From positions 4,207,115 through 4,271,114 of the forward strand of contig OX422185.1 in the NCBI GenBank assembly GCA_949130485.1: 64,000 nt of DNA. The letters are read 5' to 3'. The DNA comes from Agelas oroides. Its lineage: Eukaryota; Porifera; Demospongiae; Agelasida; Agelasidae. The stretch's first letter is position 1. Each line of letters begins with the position of its first letter. Shown here one piece after another: positions 44,150-59,100 of the stretch. Below the pieces are notes generated by a model that saw only the letters and a program-made list of their open reading frames with translations, searched no databases and was not told the DNA's origin. The translations under genes were made by a program, and so were the position numbers.

Positions 44150-47100
44150 GTGAGTAACCTTTCTTTCTAAACATGCTAACTTTGGGCCAAACACAGTGAG
44201 TAAATATCAGGTGTACATTGGATGTCTAGTTGTGTGCGTAAGCATGAACACAAGGGTGATAAACAGCACACTCGTGTTATAATAAACATACAACATACAC
44301 TGTATACACCTTCAATATGGTTGCTGTACACGATGTTTGTTGGAGATGACTATACCGCTAACAGTATATTGGTATGTGATATGTTGAGACTGCAGTCATG
44401 AGATTACACTAAGCTGACCGTCTAATTTTGTAAGAAGTAAATAATCTTTCTTTCTGTCCATCAGGGGAATTTTCGACACATAGCCGTCATACAGGGCAAT
44501 CTAGACACATTGAGACACCTTATTGAGAAAGGAACTGATATTGATATTGATGTCAGAGATGACAATGGGGTAAGTCAACAATTCATACCGATACAAGTGT
44601 ACAACTCCTGCATGGTTTCTACATCTATATACCATCTGGACAGTATGATACATGCAACAGCAGTTAACGAGACCAACAACTCTGCATATTGTAAGGTGCT
44701 AACTGCATGGCACCTTATAAAAGCCACTTGAGGCCCAGCTAACTACCCATCCTTTGTGCATGTTTGGGTATCAGATTTTTGGAGCAGTAATGCCCCAAAC
44801 GTCACCAGAAGGTTAGGGCTTAACCTTAACCCTGCACCCAAGCAACCCTGAACCTCACCCTTCTCTACTCATGCACACACGCCATCTCCTTACAAGAGTA
44901 GCATTACAGATGACAAACTGATAGAATGATATAGACTCAGGACATGAATACACAATAAACACAACCTGACATACACCATGAGTTGTATATATAACACTAA
45001 GACTGTGTTAGAGATTTGCTGAGAGTGGATGTGAATTAGAACAAACACAGAGCTTCGCTACCAGCCGAGAGTTTGGATGACTGAATCAGGGATACTGCAG
45101 TGTGCTGTTGTTGTCACAGCTCCTATCCTAAACTGTGGCCGGCGTAGACCTGACAATCCACTCCAGCTTTCATCAGAGCACTGCGAACAGCCTGCACGAA
45201 ATGTTCCCTCGTTAAACTTCTGCTATCACCAAGTTGAAAAAGTGGACCCTCTTTATCACCGCATATTGCAAGGTAGGCGAGCATAGCCGAAATTGGGCAA
45301 AGTGCATTTCTCATGCAACCAACATATACATTGACACCCTTCCTGTATGGATCTGTTTTCGAAGCCTTTAAGTGGATTTCCATAACAGATGGGCTTTCTT
45401 TGCTGTCAATGGCTACATCTTCAAAAGTCAGTTGGGCTCCTGCATCAAAAGACATGTCAGTTGGTACAGTGATCTCGCCTGCTCTGAAGAAGCCAAAGAA
45501 ACATAGCGTGCACGCTGCCCAGAGCATGATGCAATTATAAACGGTGGATGATTGCTCCCACACCGTCCGTATCTGCCGTAGTATGTTGTATGTTTGGAGT
45601 AATAGGTAAGCGCTTCCTAGGCTTCTTACCTTGACGTACCTGAGAAGACTTAATACCCTGCTCCAACCTTGGCATATATATTAATTATTTCCAAATTGGT
45701 ATACGATTTCAAATGCCTGTTGATCAAAATGACTTCTACGTAGCTATTGACATTAAATGCAGTACTGCACAGCCAAAGTGATAAGTTAAATGGAACAAAG
45801 TAATATATCAATTTTGTCAGCCAAGGAGCCTGACAAAGGCTGTTGAGAGCATTCAGAAGTGAGGCAGTGAAATGGTACATAATAGTGGACTGGAGAAGAG
45901 CATGGGGGAATGTCCACTCACAGCTTGCCGTGAGTATATGCCCATGCTTTACTCAAACCTAGGCCATATTCAAGTAACAGCAAGGAACAAGAAGTGCATG
46001 TTGCCCAGCTATTTGTAGATTATTGCTGCATGGACTGAACATGGAAGAAACAACTTTGATTTGTGGAACGTGTGAATGTGATCAAGTGATACATACAGTA
46101 TGAATGAAAGCAGTTATTGGGGCGAGCCTGAGCGAGCCCCACACTAGCGAGTTGGCTGGTGGATTCTCAATATGTACGTATGGTACGTACGTGATTCCGT
46201 ATATATACATCCTGCCCATTTGTGCACGATACAATATTTCCATATTGCATGTTGTTTCATGTAACCACTGTTGCTCAAGAGACAAGGCTAGCAGGACAGA
46301 AAGGCTGAACAGTGGGAACCAACGTAACAGGGACTTAAAAACGGTGAGGAAAGGGAGGCACGACTAGCAAGACGGAGACTGATTATTAACGTACTCCGTG
46401 ACACTGCCGCCACCGGGAGTGCTCAGTGTATTAAAGACAGCGATTATCTTGTGAGGACCCGAACCAGAGAGGTCTGCGTGTCACAACTCCAGTAATTTTG
46501 CTCTGGAAAGGGACAATATAGTCTACACCACCCTGACTACCAACAGTGGTGTTGAGATAGCAATGACACAGCCCTAATGGAAAAACTGAACCAACCAACA
46601 TCCACTAACTCACTGGCAATGTGTAAAAAAACTACTACCATACACCATTTGAAGCTCATTTGGTCAATAGAAAGTACAATGTAAGCTCTCTTGTAAACAG
46701 GAAATAATATGTCATCACTTTTATATCACACTAATGTCATGTTGTTTACAACAAAAATTGATAAACCATAACGGTGATTGTGTACACAAGAAAAAGCATG
46801 TTAGTCTCTTCCAAACCAGTTCATTGTTTCTCACCCCTAAGCAGAAAACTAGATGTGGGTTGGCCAAGAATTGAAGACTTTCAATTACGAGGTCATTCCT
46901 GTGTGAATAATGTACAACACTGCCTTTGTCATTTATACACTCGGATGAGGCACAGTAGACAAACAGCAACTTTACTTCTTACTAAACGCCACACCAACTT
47001 CGACACCTCGACAAGAAGTGCAAAAGGGCATGCGTGTATACAAACTGCGCATGCATAATTGTAGTCTTTGGCATACTGCTTGCCCAGGCTCGCCCCACAA

Positions 47101-50100
47101 TGCCCTGCATTCGTCTAGTAATATGAATGGGGGGGAATTGGAGTGTGTGTACCTACTGTATATGGGGTAGTAAAGCCAGGCTGCACATAGGATGCAGAGT
47201 GCAGCAACAGAAATTTTCCTGCCAGCTTCATGGCTTGAGTGTGCAATGCATAAATATGCATACAACTTTTAGCTGCCTCAAGATGTAGCCTGCATGTAAA
47301 GCTATACCATAAAATTGGAAAAATCTTCAGTGTTAAAATATTTTTGTTGGCCTAGATGGCAAGGAAATAAAGCTTGTTAAATTTTTTTTGATAGCTAGCT
47401 AACCATTGATTGTTTACCATGCACTGAAAATAAAGCTGGCTGCTTCTGACTTGCATTTGAAGTAAGTACTGCTAGTGACAAACTTGAGCACTGGGTTCAG
47501 AAGTCCTGGGTACGACGTTGATGAGTGATTGCAAACCAGATATAAGAATGGTAGCACAAATGCAGTTAGGTCTTTGGTGGCCAGCAGGCACCCAATAATT
47601 CCTCTAACCTGCCTCATGTAAGAACTTGTTCAAGCAGCATGGATTGATCATAGACAACAACAAACCCTGCTGCATGCTTGGAACGTACCAACTGCATAGA
47701 CTACTCACCCAGGCTTGCCCCACACAATGTCCCATGTTCCACTAGTATATACTCACATAATGTATACAGTACCCAGTATCAACCAGAAAGTGCACAAAAT
47801 CAGTCAACGTGAATCGCTTCTATCTGCTGTAATATACTAGATTGAATATTTCTTTTCATCAGAGGACTCCCCTGGATTTGGCTGTTAAAAAAGGCTATGT
47901 TGACATAACAAACAAATCCAGAGCAGCTGGCATGTCAAAGGTAAAGAGAACGAGGATAACTCGAGCTAACTTATCAGGTTATGAATATTAATTTACGGCC
48001 TAAAAAGTGTAGCGGCCAAAGCCACTACGGCCGCTACGGTTCCTACGCCACTGATTATATGTATACATATAAAGGTTAACAACCTTTGTTCTTATCATGA
48101 TACATGAGTGTGTTAATAGAGGCTGTTGCAAAACAATTAAACCACTGGCAACTTTTTCATCCCTAGTTAATGCAACATGGCTCCAAAGCTATATATACTG
48201 CCAGTACTATACTGTACAATCCTCAGGTTATTTGTGTATTTACACCAGCTTTGCCCTTGAAGTTGTAGTTATACTGGTCATATCAATATAACAGAACTGA
48301 TCAGACATTTGTACAAAAGTGAACAGGAAGTGAAGATACTAAATTACAGTGCATGCAAATGAAGACAATCATGCAGCTAAGTAGGATATGCTCAAACTTT
48401 ACTAACTAGAGGTCACCGCTACTTGATTTTTACATCAGATAGGCTTCCATGTATGAATTCTACAAAATGGGTCCCCTTTTAAAACCTTTAATTAATTGAT
48501 GATGATCGTAGGACACAAAGTGGATAGGTGCTCCCAGTGCTAGGATATGCTGGCATGCTTCAGTGGTAGGCATGCTTCAGTGGTAGGCATGTTTGTCATT
48601 CCTACAGGCAGTCTGAATTTTGTAGCAGACACTTTAACTGTAGACAGCCAAGTGGATGATCTCAATCTTCTCAATTCTTTGGGTTTGGGATGAGGCTTCT
48701 TTTTACTTTCTCACTAACCATCCTGGATGTCAGCCAATTTCTGGCTTCTATTTATAGTTTTTTTTTCTCTCCAGCAGATGACTGATTTGCACTTGGAAGT
48801 TAAAGGAGGCCATATGAACACTGTGAAATACCTTGTTGATAAAGGAGCTAGCATCAACATCAAAGATGATCATGGGGTAAGTGTATAAGACTATACCTGT
48901 GAAAACAGATTATTTGAAAACAAGAGCTTGTTAATTTAGAGGATTTGTGTTACTTATTGTTGCTGACAGTAGTATTCATGTTTGTGCAAACAGAGTGACA
49001 AATTTTATGTGAAATTCAGGATTGAAATGGGATTCAAGTTAACCCAAAACTAAATACTAATCAGACACTGTTATGTACCACTAAATCACCTGGATGCCTG
49101 GGCTAAATGTAAGCAGCATTACTTATAGGCTTCAGCCAAATTCCAACTCATGAGTGTCTGCATAAGTAGTAGAGATTGGGTTACAATCCCACTGGCAGAG
49201 TCCTGCTTTGTGGATTCATTTCTCACTATTGGTTTCAGCATTTTAAGTTTCTCATAGTAGCATACTTACATATGAGAAGAAAAGTATTACATAATTATAT
49301 ATATACTCTTAAATCAAAAGTATTTCTTAAAAACTAACCTCAGTCAATTTCTGAATTACTACTGCTTTCTTGAAATTTGATTCTATCTTTATATCAGTGG
49401 ACTCCCCTGCACATAGCAGCTAGAGAAGGCTATGACTCCACTGTGGAATACATTTCTGACAAAAAAGCTGATACCAACAGCAAAGATTATAATGGGGTAT
49501 GTGAGGCTATAATACTGACAGTGCATTAATATTGGTACTTCACTACTGTTGGTGTCTCTAACCTGTGTGAGTCAATCAATCTCTGAGTCATATTAGATAT
49601 TGCAACTACTGCCTTAAAAACTCATTTCGTTCTTTCCATCAGAGGACTCCCCTGCACATTGCAGCTGGAGAAGGCTATAGGGTCACAGTGGAAAATCTTC
49701 TTTGCAAGGGAGCTGACATTCACATCAAAGATAATCAGGGGGTAAATGTGACTACATTACTATTGGTGCTGTTTAAGTACACTAAAATGAGGACCATTCA
49801 TGCATGCAGATATAATGAAATATTTGGTGTGAGGAGGCACTTCGCATCATTATACCATTATGTCTGCTGTTTGCAGGGATTCATTAAGAATTTTTTCAAG
49901 AGGAGTAAGCAAAGTATACTGAGAGGGAAGGTGTTTCGTACATGCCCCCATTCATTTTTAGGTTTCATAAGGTGGCATCTGAGGCTCCTGATAGAATGAT
50001 CTGAAACACTGTCTGACAATGTTCTTGAGGAGATTTTGTAGTGTATGAAATGGAACGAGTAAAAGTATTGCCATTTTAAAATTGACATGGACTGTAGATG

Positions 50101-53100
50101 TAATTGAGATTAAGTTTTTTAAGCCACTCACCTGCCTGCCTACAGTTCAAGTGTCTACCGCGGAACACAGACCATCTGCAGCAACTATGGACACGCCTGC
50201 TACTCTAGCAAAAACACTCCACTTCCTCGCTTCCCGCTACTGAAGCTTGCCAGCATACCACTAGCATATATCTCTCCACTGCTAGCATTGGGAGCATCTC
50301 TCCACCTTACATTTTTACACTCAGCTACACCTCGTGCTTCACCCTCCTCCCACCCCAAATGAAACCTTGTTTGAGCCTTTGAGCTCTGATATGTAACCCT
50401 CAAAGTCAATCACAACAGGGTGTAGGAAGATGAGTACCATTTCAGACCCATCATCGGAATTACTGAGAAACTGTGTACTTGGATGCTATTCTGTGCATCT
50501 TTTTCTTTCCATTAGATGACTGCCCTGCACATGGCAGCTGAAAGAGGCCGTTTTAAAACAGTGGAATTTCTTGTTGGCAAAGGGGCTGATATTAGCACCA
50601 AAGATATTGATGGGGTTAGTAGCTATATTTGACTATAATACTGTCTGTAATTTTACTGTTGATCTGAGTTAAGTTAAGTAACATTCCCATGCAGTTACCT
50701 AACAGTGAGCTGTTTGTACATACATAGTTAATGTATTTGGGATTTGTATATATGCATAAATAAACATGCAAGACTAGGGGGATCTGGGGGCATGCTCCCC
50801 CATGAAATTTTTAGATACTAGATGCTCGAGATTGCTTCTGAGGCCATTTTGGGACAGAAGCAGAGCTGTAGTAGTTACATGGCCTGGATAGTATTGCATT
50901 CAGATTTTGGCTGTCCATATAGACCATTTCCTAAGCCAGCTGACATCAAATTTCCATGAGAAAAGGTACTACAGTTGGCAGAACAGCAGGTGGGGGGGAC
51001 AAATGGATGGAACAGTATGCACAGAATACTGAAAATATGTCAGAATTAAGGAAGAACATCAAGACAAGATATCTATAGACTATACCATAACAGGCTGTAT
51101 GTCTCCACGTTTTTATGGTATGGCTCAAGGGTATTCAGTTGTTGCTTACTTGCCGGCAGTGACTCACTAGAAGGACAACTGGTAAACTCTTCAGTGCATG
51201 AAATGGCAATTTATTTATGCGCATCCTTCTTTGCAGCAGCCTAACACATACGCATGTGCTTTGCATTCATCTGCCAGTCACCTCCATAAACAAATGCGGT
51301 GCATAGCAGCTTGTTTGAACAGCGATGGCAGCGAGGCTAGCTAGTGGACCACTTACAAATGGTAGGGCGCCAAAAGGGGCCTGTATAATACCCATATTTT
51401 CAAGCAGCTGATGCTAGTATCAAACATAGATAGACCCTTTGTTGTGGAGGAAAACACTAGGTAACATTGGGTGGTTGAGGATTAACATTGGGTGGTTGAA
51501 ATTAAGGTGTAGATTAAGTAAGAAACTGCTGTTTTCTAAGGAAATGATAGCTTCACCATCTAGTAGGCTTTCTACAGAAGTAATAAACCACGAACTATGA
51601 AAATGTTTGTCTGAGAATGTACTATACTGTCATAAAAAATCTGTTGACAATGGCAACTCTACTCAATTAACAGCAACACATTAAATTACAAAGGAGTTAT
51701 GCTTGGAAATGGCTTACCGATGTTTGAATTTAACTTATATATGAACTAAGTGGGCTTGGAGAACTGAAATTTACATACCACAATAGCAACAATGCAATTT
51801 TGCCACAAAAATTACACCCTTCCAAAATTTAAGTATTAAGGAAGCCTTTATCCAAATAAGACTGCGGAACAAAATCAGCCGCCAAAAGTCAAGAGTTTCT
51901 ACCCTACTAATAATATTACTAGGCTTTTTCTGTGCTCAGTAGAATGTGAGGGTATAACGTTTTTGTTGTTTTCTCTTTTTCAGCGAACTCCTCTTCACAT
52001 TGCAGCTCGGGGAGGCTATATATACACAGTGGAACACCTTGTTAAGGAAGGAGCTGATATCAGCATTAAAGATAACAGCGGGGTGAGTGTATGAGACTAT
52101 AATAATATGCTACTGTTTCTATTTCATTTTGTCCTTCATTTTGGCATGTTTGACAGCTTGTTTGCATTTATAAATTTGAATCCCTCAATTGCTCATACTG
52201 TGATTTATCATTTCCCAGTCATGCTTTTCCCAGTTTCCAATGTGACCTCAGTTGTCCCATTTGTGCATGTGAAACACTCATTATGACTTGAAAAATTGCA
52301 AGTTTTGTGCGAACTGATGTAGTGGTGTTGCAAAGATTCTGCAAAACCATGTAACAAACGGGGAAAAAAGCACTGTTTCAAATGTAAACAGCTGATGATT
52401 AAGTTACGGGTATAGCCACACACAATGGAAGTTCATTGCAAATAGCTTACCTAGCATTTATCAGCCACTAAATTAGTCAAGTCTAATTACAAACTATGTA
52501 TACAAATCCAGCCACAGGGCACCCCCAGGGCTAGCTAAACAACACTTGACAGTGGTAATGCTGGTTTTGCAGCAGCTGATGCAGTTTTTAATTAATGGTG
52601 ACATCAAATTACTCCTGCGCCAAGAAGGTAGAACAACCTTGGGCCACAAATCTCCAAATCATTTGGCTGGCTAAAATTAATGGGCAAGACAAAGTCTACA
52701 TAAGTCTGACAAAAATTTGTACCAAATTGCTCTCTCTACCTGATAATGCCAAACTGCAGGGCCGTAGGAACAGGTCCGGCAGCCGCCAGACCAATATTCG
52801 GCCATCCAACCCGCACAAAAATGCTTCATTGGGTTGTTCAATTCTTACTCCAAGAGTTGACAAGATTTCTGTCGGGGGCTGGAGGCAAGCACGCTTTGTC
52901 ACCTGAAGAAAGTCCCCGTCGAAGCATACGTTTGGGAAAACTATACTGTGAATTGCTCACAATGGATTGTGAAGACGCGTGCCATTACAGCGGCGAAGAC
53001 AATAAAGAACGCAGACAGTAATGCCTCACTCTCAGGGCCTTGGAAGCCTACTATTTCAAATACGAAACAGTCTATATACATCAAACCTGCCTAGAAGAAG

Positions 53101-56100
53101 AGGTATATAGCCAGTTAGAGTGAATGTTTCTCTCTCTCCCATCAGAGGACTCCCCTGGATGTGGCAGATGAAAAAGGCCATGTGGACATAGTAGAACTCC
53201 TCAGAAGAACTGTAAGTATAGATAAAACCTAAGAGTAAATGTTACTTTCAGGCACACTGATCATTTCATATAGTCACCGTTTCCTTCTTATATAAGGCCA
53301 AAGTACAGTCTGGTGGTTACATAGCTGGCCAAAGTACAGTCTGGTGGTCACATAGCTGGCCAAAGTACAGCTATAGTCAATAAAACATTATTTTTGTATA
53401 CCTTCTCATTACCTTCTGCACAATTTTGCATAAAATCTTCAGCAAAGTACAAAAAGTCAAGTAAATTCTTGTAAATGTTTAGTACACTGCTTATTTTAGC
53501 CACCATATTCTCCAAACTTTCATCAGTAAATGCATAGTCATAAATTTGCCTCACCATTATAATTTAAAATTTGAGGAAGTGCCTACATTGTGCGTATGTC
53601 ATAGTTTAATCCCAAGGATTTAGAGCAAAAAGATTTAATTAAAGCCGGAAAGATAATGGAGTGACTCACTGCGAATGTACCCCTGTACACATGAAATGTA
53701 TATATTTCCCTGGCTAACCTGTTAGTCATGGTGGCTATACAATGTTTTTACTATAAATAGTGGTGACAGTAGACTACTGATTTGCATTTGAGTTAAATGT
53801 AGCAAGCACCTGAGAGAAGGTGAAAGCAATGGAAAGAAACTGAGTCTCTTGTTTCAGACTTCATTCATTACCTTAAGAGTTGCAAATCTGCTATTCTTCA
53901 AAAGTAACACCCAGTACTCAATCTTCACAGAGCAAAGTGTCATCCCATCACTCTTAGGATTCATGCAAGGTCTAGACATGCTCAGATGCAGTAAGGAATG
54001 ACTACTTTGAGGCAGTATTAACACAGTGGGTTAATACTATGATCTTGATACCTGGTGAGAGCTTACTTGCCATGAAACTAAATCTAATTATGATGTCACA
54101 TAGGTGTAGGAAGCAAATTTGAAATGAAGAGGCCATGCTGTGCTGCGCGAAGCATTGCTAAAAAATGGAAAGTAATTTTGCCATGCGTAGCATAGCGGCA
54201 AATATTTTTCAAAGTGTACACCTTTAGACTGCAAAATAAAGCCTTTTTTCAACTGTGTATAATATTCTAGCCTCGTTCTCAGACCTTACCAATCCTCCAA
54301 TACAATATAGTGGGAAACAGATTATACTGACTTCGTCGTCGTTCCCAGGAGACTGCCCGGCTAGCTTTCGTCGCTTGTAGTAGTCTCCTTAAAAATCTGC
54401 ATTAGCTTCGTACCGAACCATCTCACTGCCAAGACTTCGATCACCTTATAGTGTGCTTTAATCGGAAATGTACGCATGTAACTGCACTGATGCAACGAAG
54501 AGGCTGCTTGACCTTAGCCTCGCTCCCAGAGAACGAGGCTAGCTTGAGCTAACTTAAAGCATGCAGGTTATGAATATTAATTTATGGCCTAAAAAGTGTA
54601 GCGGCCAAAGCCACTATGGCTGCTACGGTTACTACCACTGTGTCATTAGTCAGCATGCCCACATCCTTTTATATGTAAAAAGAAAAAATACCCTCAGAAA
54701 GAGTTTGCAAAAGCTGGAGCAGTTCCCCAATGTGCTAGGGTCTCTATGTACTTTTGCCACTTTTTCGGTGCGGAACTGCTTCGGGTAAGCGTCAATTTCA
54801 CGAAAGGTAGCACTGAATTTGATGCTACATAGTGCTGACATGCAACTCAAACGTAGGTGACGACATTTCCTGAAATATCCATCGTAGGTACCAACTAGCG
54901 ACTAATACACTGAATGATCGATACTTTTGATGGCCGAAACTTAGCTACCTCCTATCACTAGTTTCCGCGGATCGATAATACACCTCTGTAATCTCTACAA
55001 TATGCAAAATCATTAAGTCATGCATCTGAGTGACGTTGACACTTTGTTACATTCTTGTATGATGTAAGTAGTGCAAATGTACTGTCCCATATGCTAGACT
55101 TTGTCTAATGACTCCACCTGAATGTGACATAAAAATTACATTTACATATATTGACTGCAATGCCAATAACTCCATAAATCAGTCCACTACACTAACCTAA
55201 CATGTGACTTTTTGCCATCTGATTCCACCCTTCAAGCACAAAACCATCAATTCAATCACAGCAAGGTCTGGGAAGATGAAGAGCGCTTCAAATCCACTAA
55301 TAGGGCAAAATTAGCCTTTTACCTGTGCTTGTATTATAATACACAGTTACTATTGGGATTTGTGTGATTCCGAAACATCAGTACATGAGTGTTAATGAAA
55401 GTCAGTAAATTTCACCAGCTTTCAATTGCATGTAGCAGGGAATGAAGTGGATGAGTACTAGTCCATCAGGCTAGACCACCTCTCACCTCTCACTTTTTTG
55501 GAAGGTGAGGGATGGTCTAGCTTGACAGACTAGATGAAAAACACTTCAGGCTCACTACCAGAAATATTTTTTGTGCACTAATCTGCCTGAGTGTCAGTCA
55601 AATTCTGGCTTACTTTTTATTTCCTCCATTAGATGACTTCCCTGCACCTGACAGCTGAAAGTGCCCATGTTGAAGAAAACTTTGTTAACAAAGTAGTTGA
55701 CATCAGCATTCAAGATCATAATGAGGTAAATATTTGTGAGTCTATGTGTGACTCGTGTCATCCCAGAAACAGAAATATAACAGAGAGATAACTAGTGCAT
55801 AGATCAAGAGAAAGTCAGATGATTAGGGCAGGGTACATTGGAAGAAACACAACAGAGCAGGCAAAAAGCATTAATACAGTAATTCTAGACTTAAATGTCA
55901 TAGGAGAGGCAGGGCTTGTAATTTTATCAACAGGCAAGGATTTCCAAATCGGTAGAACATCTATAAAAAGAGAGTTCGGTATTAGCATTTTGTTTGAGAA
56001 GCATTCTGTTTTGTGAAAGACACCAACATTGTTGGGGGTGTAGAGTGAAATCATCAAAATAGAATGTGAGTGGACCCTGGTGGCATACAGTTGAACATTT

Positions 56101-59100
56101 TGCTGTGCATTCTTGTGAGTGGAGATGTGTGAATTCCCAACTGCACAGCAGTATCCAAGTTAGGAAGAATAGTACTGCAATGCATTGTGTGGCAAGCTTG
56201 CGTTGAGGCTTGATACAACTTCCAATGAGTTCAAGGTGGCCTCTGGCAGGTTTTGTAGACAGATTTTATGTGTTCTGACCAAGACAGATTAGAGGGTACT
56301 CCACAGTTTTGCGGGGAGATAGTGGATAACCATCAGTACAAATGTGAACTGCATTTCTGGACCTGATAACTTGAAGCAGTGCATGCAGTCTTGGAGTAGT
56401 TAGGAGTTAGGCAGTGATCATAAATTCACTTGAGAAATCTTTTTTTTTTCTCTCAGCCAACTCCCCTCACTCCCCTGCATGTTGCAGCTAGTCAGGGTCA
56501 TAACGACACAGTAAAATCCCTTGTTCAGCAAGGAGATGATGTCAACATCAAAGATAATAATGGGGTAAGTGTGACTATCTTACTAGCTGACAGTAGATAA
56601 GGAATTAGTCTTCTTTGCACAGAGATGTTGTATCTATCATTCGTTTAATCTGCAGTTTGAACAATGAAAATGTTGTCAGTACCCAGAGGCCTGAAAAGGA
56701 TGTGAACCACTTTAAAGTTTAAAATCATTAGCAAAGTTATTCTGATTTTACAGACTAGTCTGTTGCATGACATTGTACCACTGTTTCTTTCTGTTAGCGG
56801 ACTCCCCTGCATTTGGCAGCAGGAGAAGGCCGTGATGACACTGTGGAATGCCTTGTTAAGCAAGGAGCTGACATCACTAAAGATAAGAATGGGGTACGTA
56901 GGTGGGCTATATGTACTACTGATGATAGATCATCTTGCATCTAGCTACACATGTGGGAGATGAGTACCACTTGTGTATTAGGGATGGTTCATATTCTCCA
57001 CCCAAAATCTTGTCATGAATAATATTACTTTTGTAATTTCTTTCTCTGTCTCAGATGACTCCCTTGCACTTGGCAGCTGAAAGAGGCCGTGTTAAAGTAG
57101 TGAATTATTTTGCTGGCAATGGAGCCGATATTATCAACATTCAAGACCAAGATGGGGTAACTATTATTATGTGTGACTGTACTAATGATGAAAGATTAAG
57201 TAGTACTGCTTATTTGATTTTGGGTTGGTATCATTTCTGGGCACTTGGTTCCATGCAACTATTATTTTTTCTTTTTTTATCAGTTCTGCTTTATTAAAAA
57301 GGAATTTATGTCTGTCTTCAAATCCAGACTCAAATTTATGGTACTGCTTTCAGCTACTCCAATTTTAGCTGTGTCTGATAAGGATTTTACATCACTATTC
57401 TGTTCTTTAACTTACGTGAAAGTGTATATCACATTAGCTAATACTGCCAGAACTCCTTTTTTCTGAATTTGTGTCTTCTCTCTATCAGCAAACTGCTCTG
57501 CATATTGCAGCTAGAAAAGGCCGTGACTACACTGTGAAATGCCTTGTTGAACAAGGAGCTAATATCATCATCAGAGATAAGGATGGGGTAGGTGTGACTG
57601 CGCTAGCAGTTTTATTTTATGCTGACAAGTTCTATCGACCCAAATTGAAGGATCCTGTATTAACTATTTGTGCATTCATATAAACATGTTGGGTATTCAA
57701 AAGAAGGAGTATAGGTGCCGTATACATCTAAAAAATGACAGCATCCTTTGGAGAATTTTCCATATATGATTTTGTGTCACAGCTTAACCACATATCAGAA
57801 GGCTTCTTTGGCAAACTTGATAGCTTCTTCATGAAGCAAATGACTTTTTCTGAAGTAGTAAGAGGCTTTTTCTGAAAAGGTTTATGCACACTATTCTGAG
57901 GAAAAAAACAAACGAACAAAAAACAGATGGAGCTTTGCTTGAGTCTTCCATAGCTTCAATTGCATGGTGCATTGTACATTCCAGAACTGCTTTTGTAGCA
58001 CAGTAAAGGCTCAACAGCAGAGAGTTTCTCCTACGAAGTACTTTTTCCAGTAATGTATTTCTTGCAGATCAAGTCACTTAACAAATCATTTGATCATGTT
58101 CACTACCCCTTGTACTTTGAGGTGGCCAACTAATACACTCTCCCCACCCCCCCCACCCCCCCCCCCCCCCCCACCCCCCCTACCCACCCCTCCCCAACCC
58201 TAACTAGCCAGAATGTTTCTGCTCTTTTTTAATTCTAATGACACTGCACGACTAATTTCTTTCGTTGTTCTTGCATGTTCTAATGTTTTATATAATTAGA
58301 TCCAGATTTCACTATATTTACATTTTTATTTGTTGCTCAGAGGACTCCTATGGATGTAGCAGTTGAAAGAGGTCATGTGGTCATAGCAGAATTTTTCAGA
58401 GAAGCTGGCAATGCCATGTCAGATGTGAGTACCATAAGTTCCCGAAAATATGTCCCCTTCGAGCAAACTCCCTCCCCCCTCTTCAACCCCCAAGTTCTTA
58501 CATAGGTGTTTTTCCCTCTTGAAAATGCCCTGTATCAAATGTCTTCTAGGCATGCTTTTAGTGAGCTTTTGGCTTAGCTCCATCATCAATTGTGCTTGGA
58601 AACACATACACTGACCACCGCCAGACTTTTGGTGCTTGCACTGGGAATGCGAGCTTATACGTGGGGTTGTTCCCTGTCACCACTGACAATGCAAGTTGCT
58701 TCGATGCATCTTGGCTTAGTATCAACACAAGTGCCGCTGACTTCCCACAGTGCACATTCATTGAAGCTGCTGTTCTTCCAGAAAGCCGCAGCAGTCCTCG
58801 TGATTGTCGAATTCATGCGTATTAGAGATTACAAGGAACAGAGGGAGAGGTGTATGCATGAGACAATTTGAAACTTTGAGCAAACACCCCTCCCCACTTT
58901 TGCTTCAAAGTAGTGTGTTAAAAAGAGGGGCGTATTTTTGGGAGCTTGCAGTATATGAGACTATATTGCATGAGGGAATTAGATTTGATGTTGCTACTTG
59001 GAATGTCAGCAAGCCTCATTTCCTGGCAACGTTGCTGCAATTTGAAGAATTTTTACCACAAGTTCATTGATCTGGTACATTAGAGCTAGGTTATCGCACC

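Noticed and set aside
46115-47115. Possible element bounded by ggggcgagcctg motifs
   Set aside because: Related words also occur near 29370 and 47710, but I could not define ends or a target duplication.
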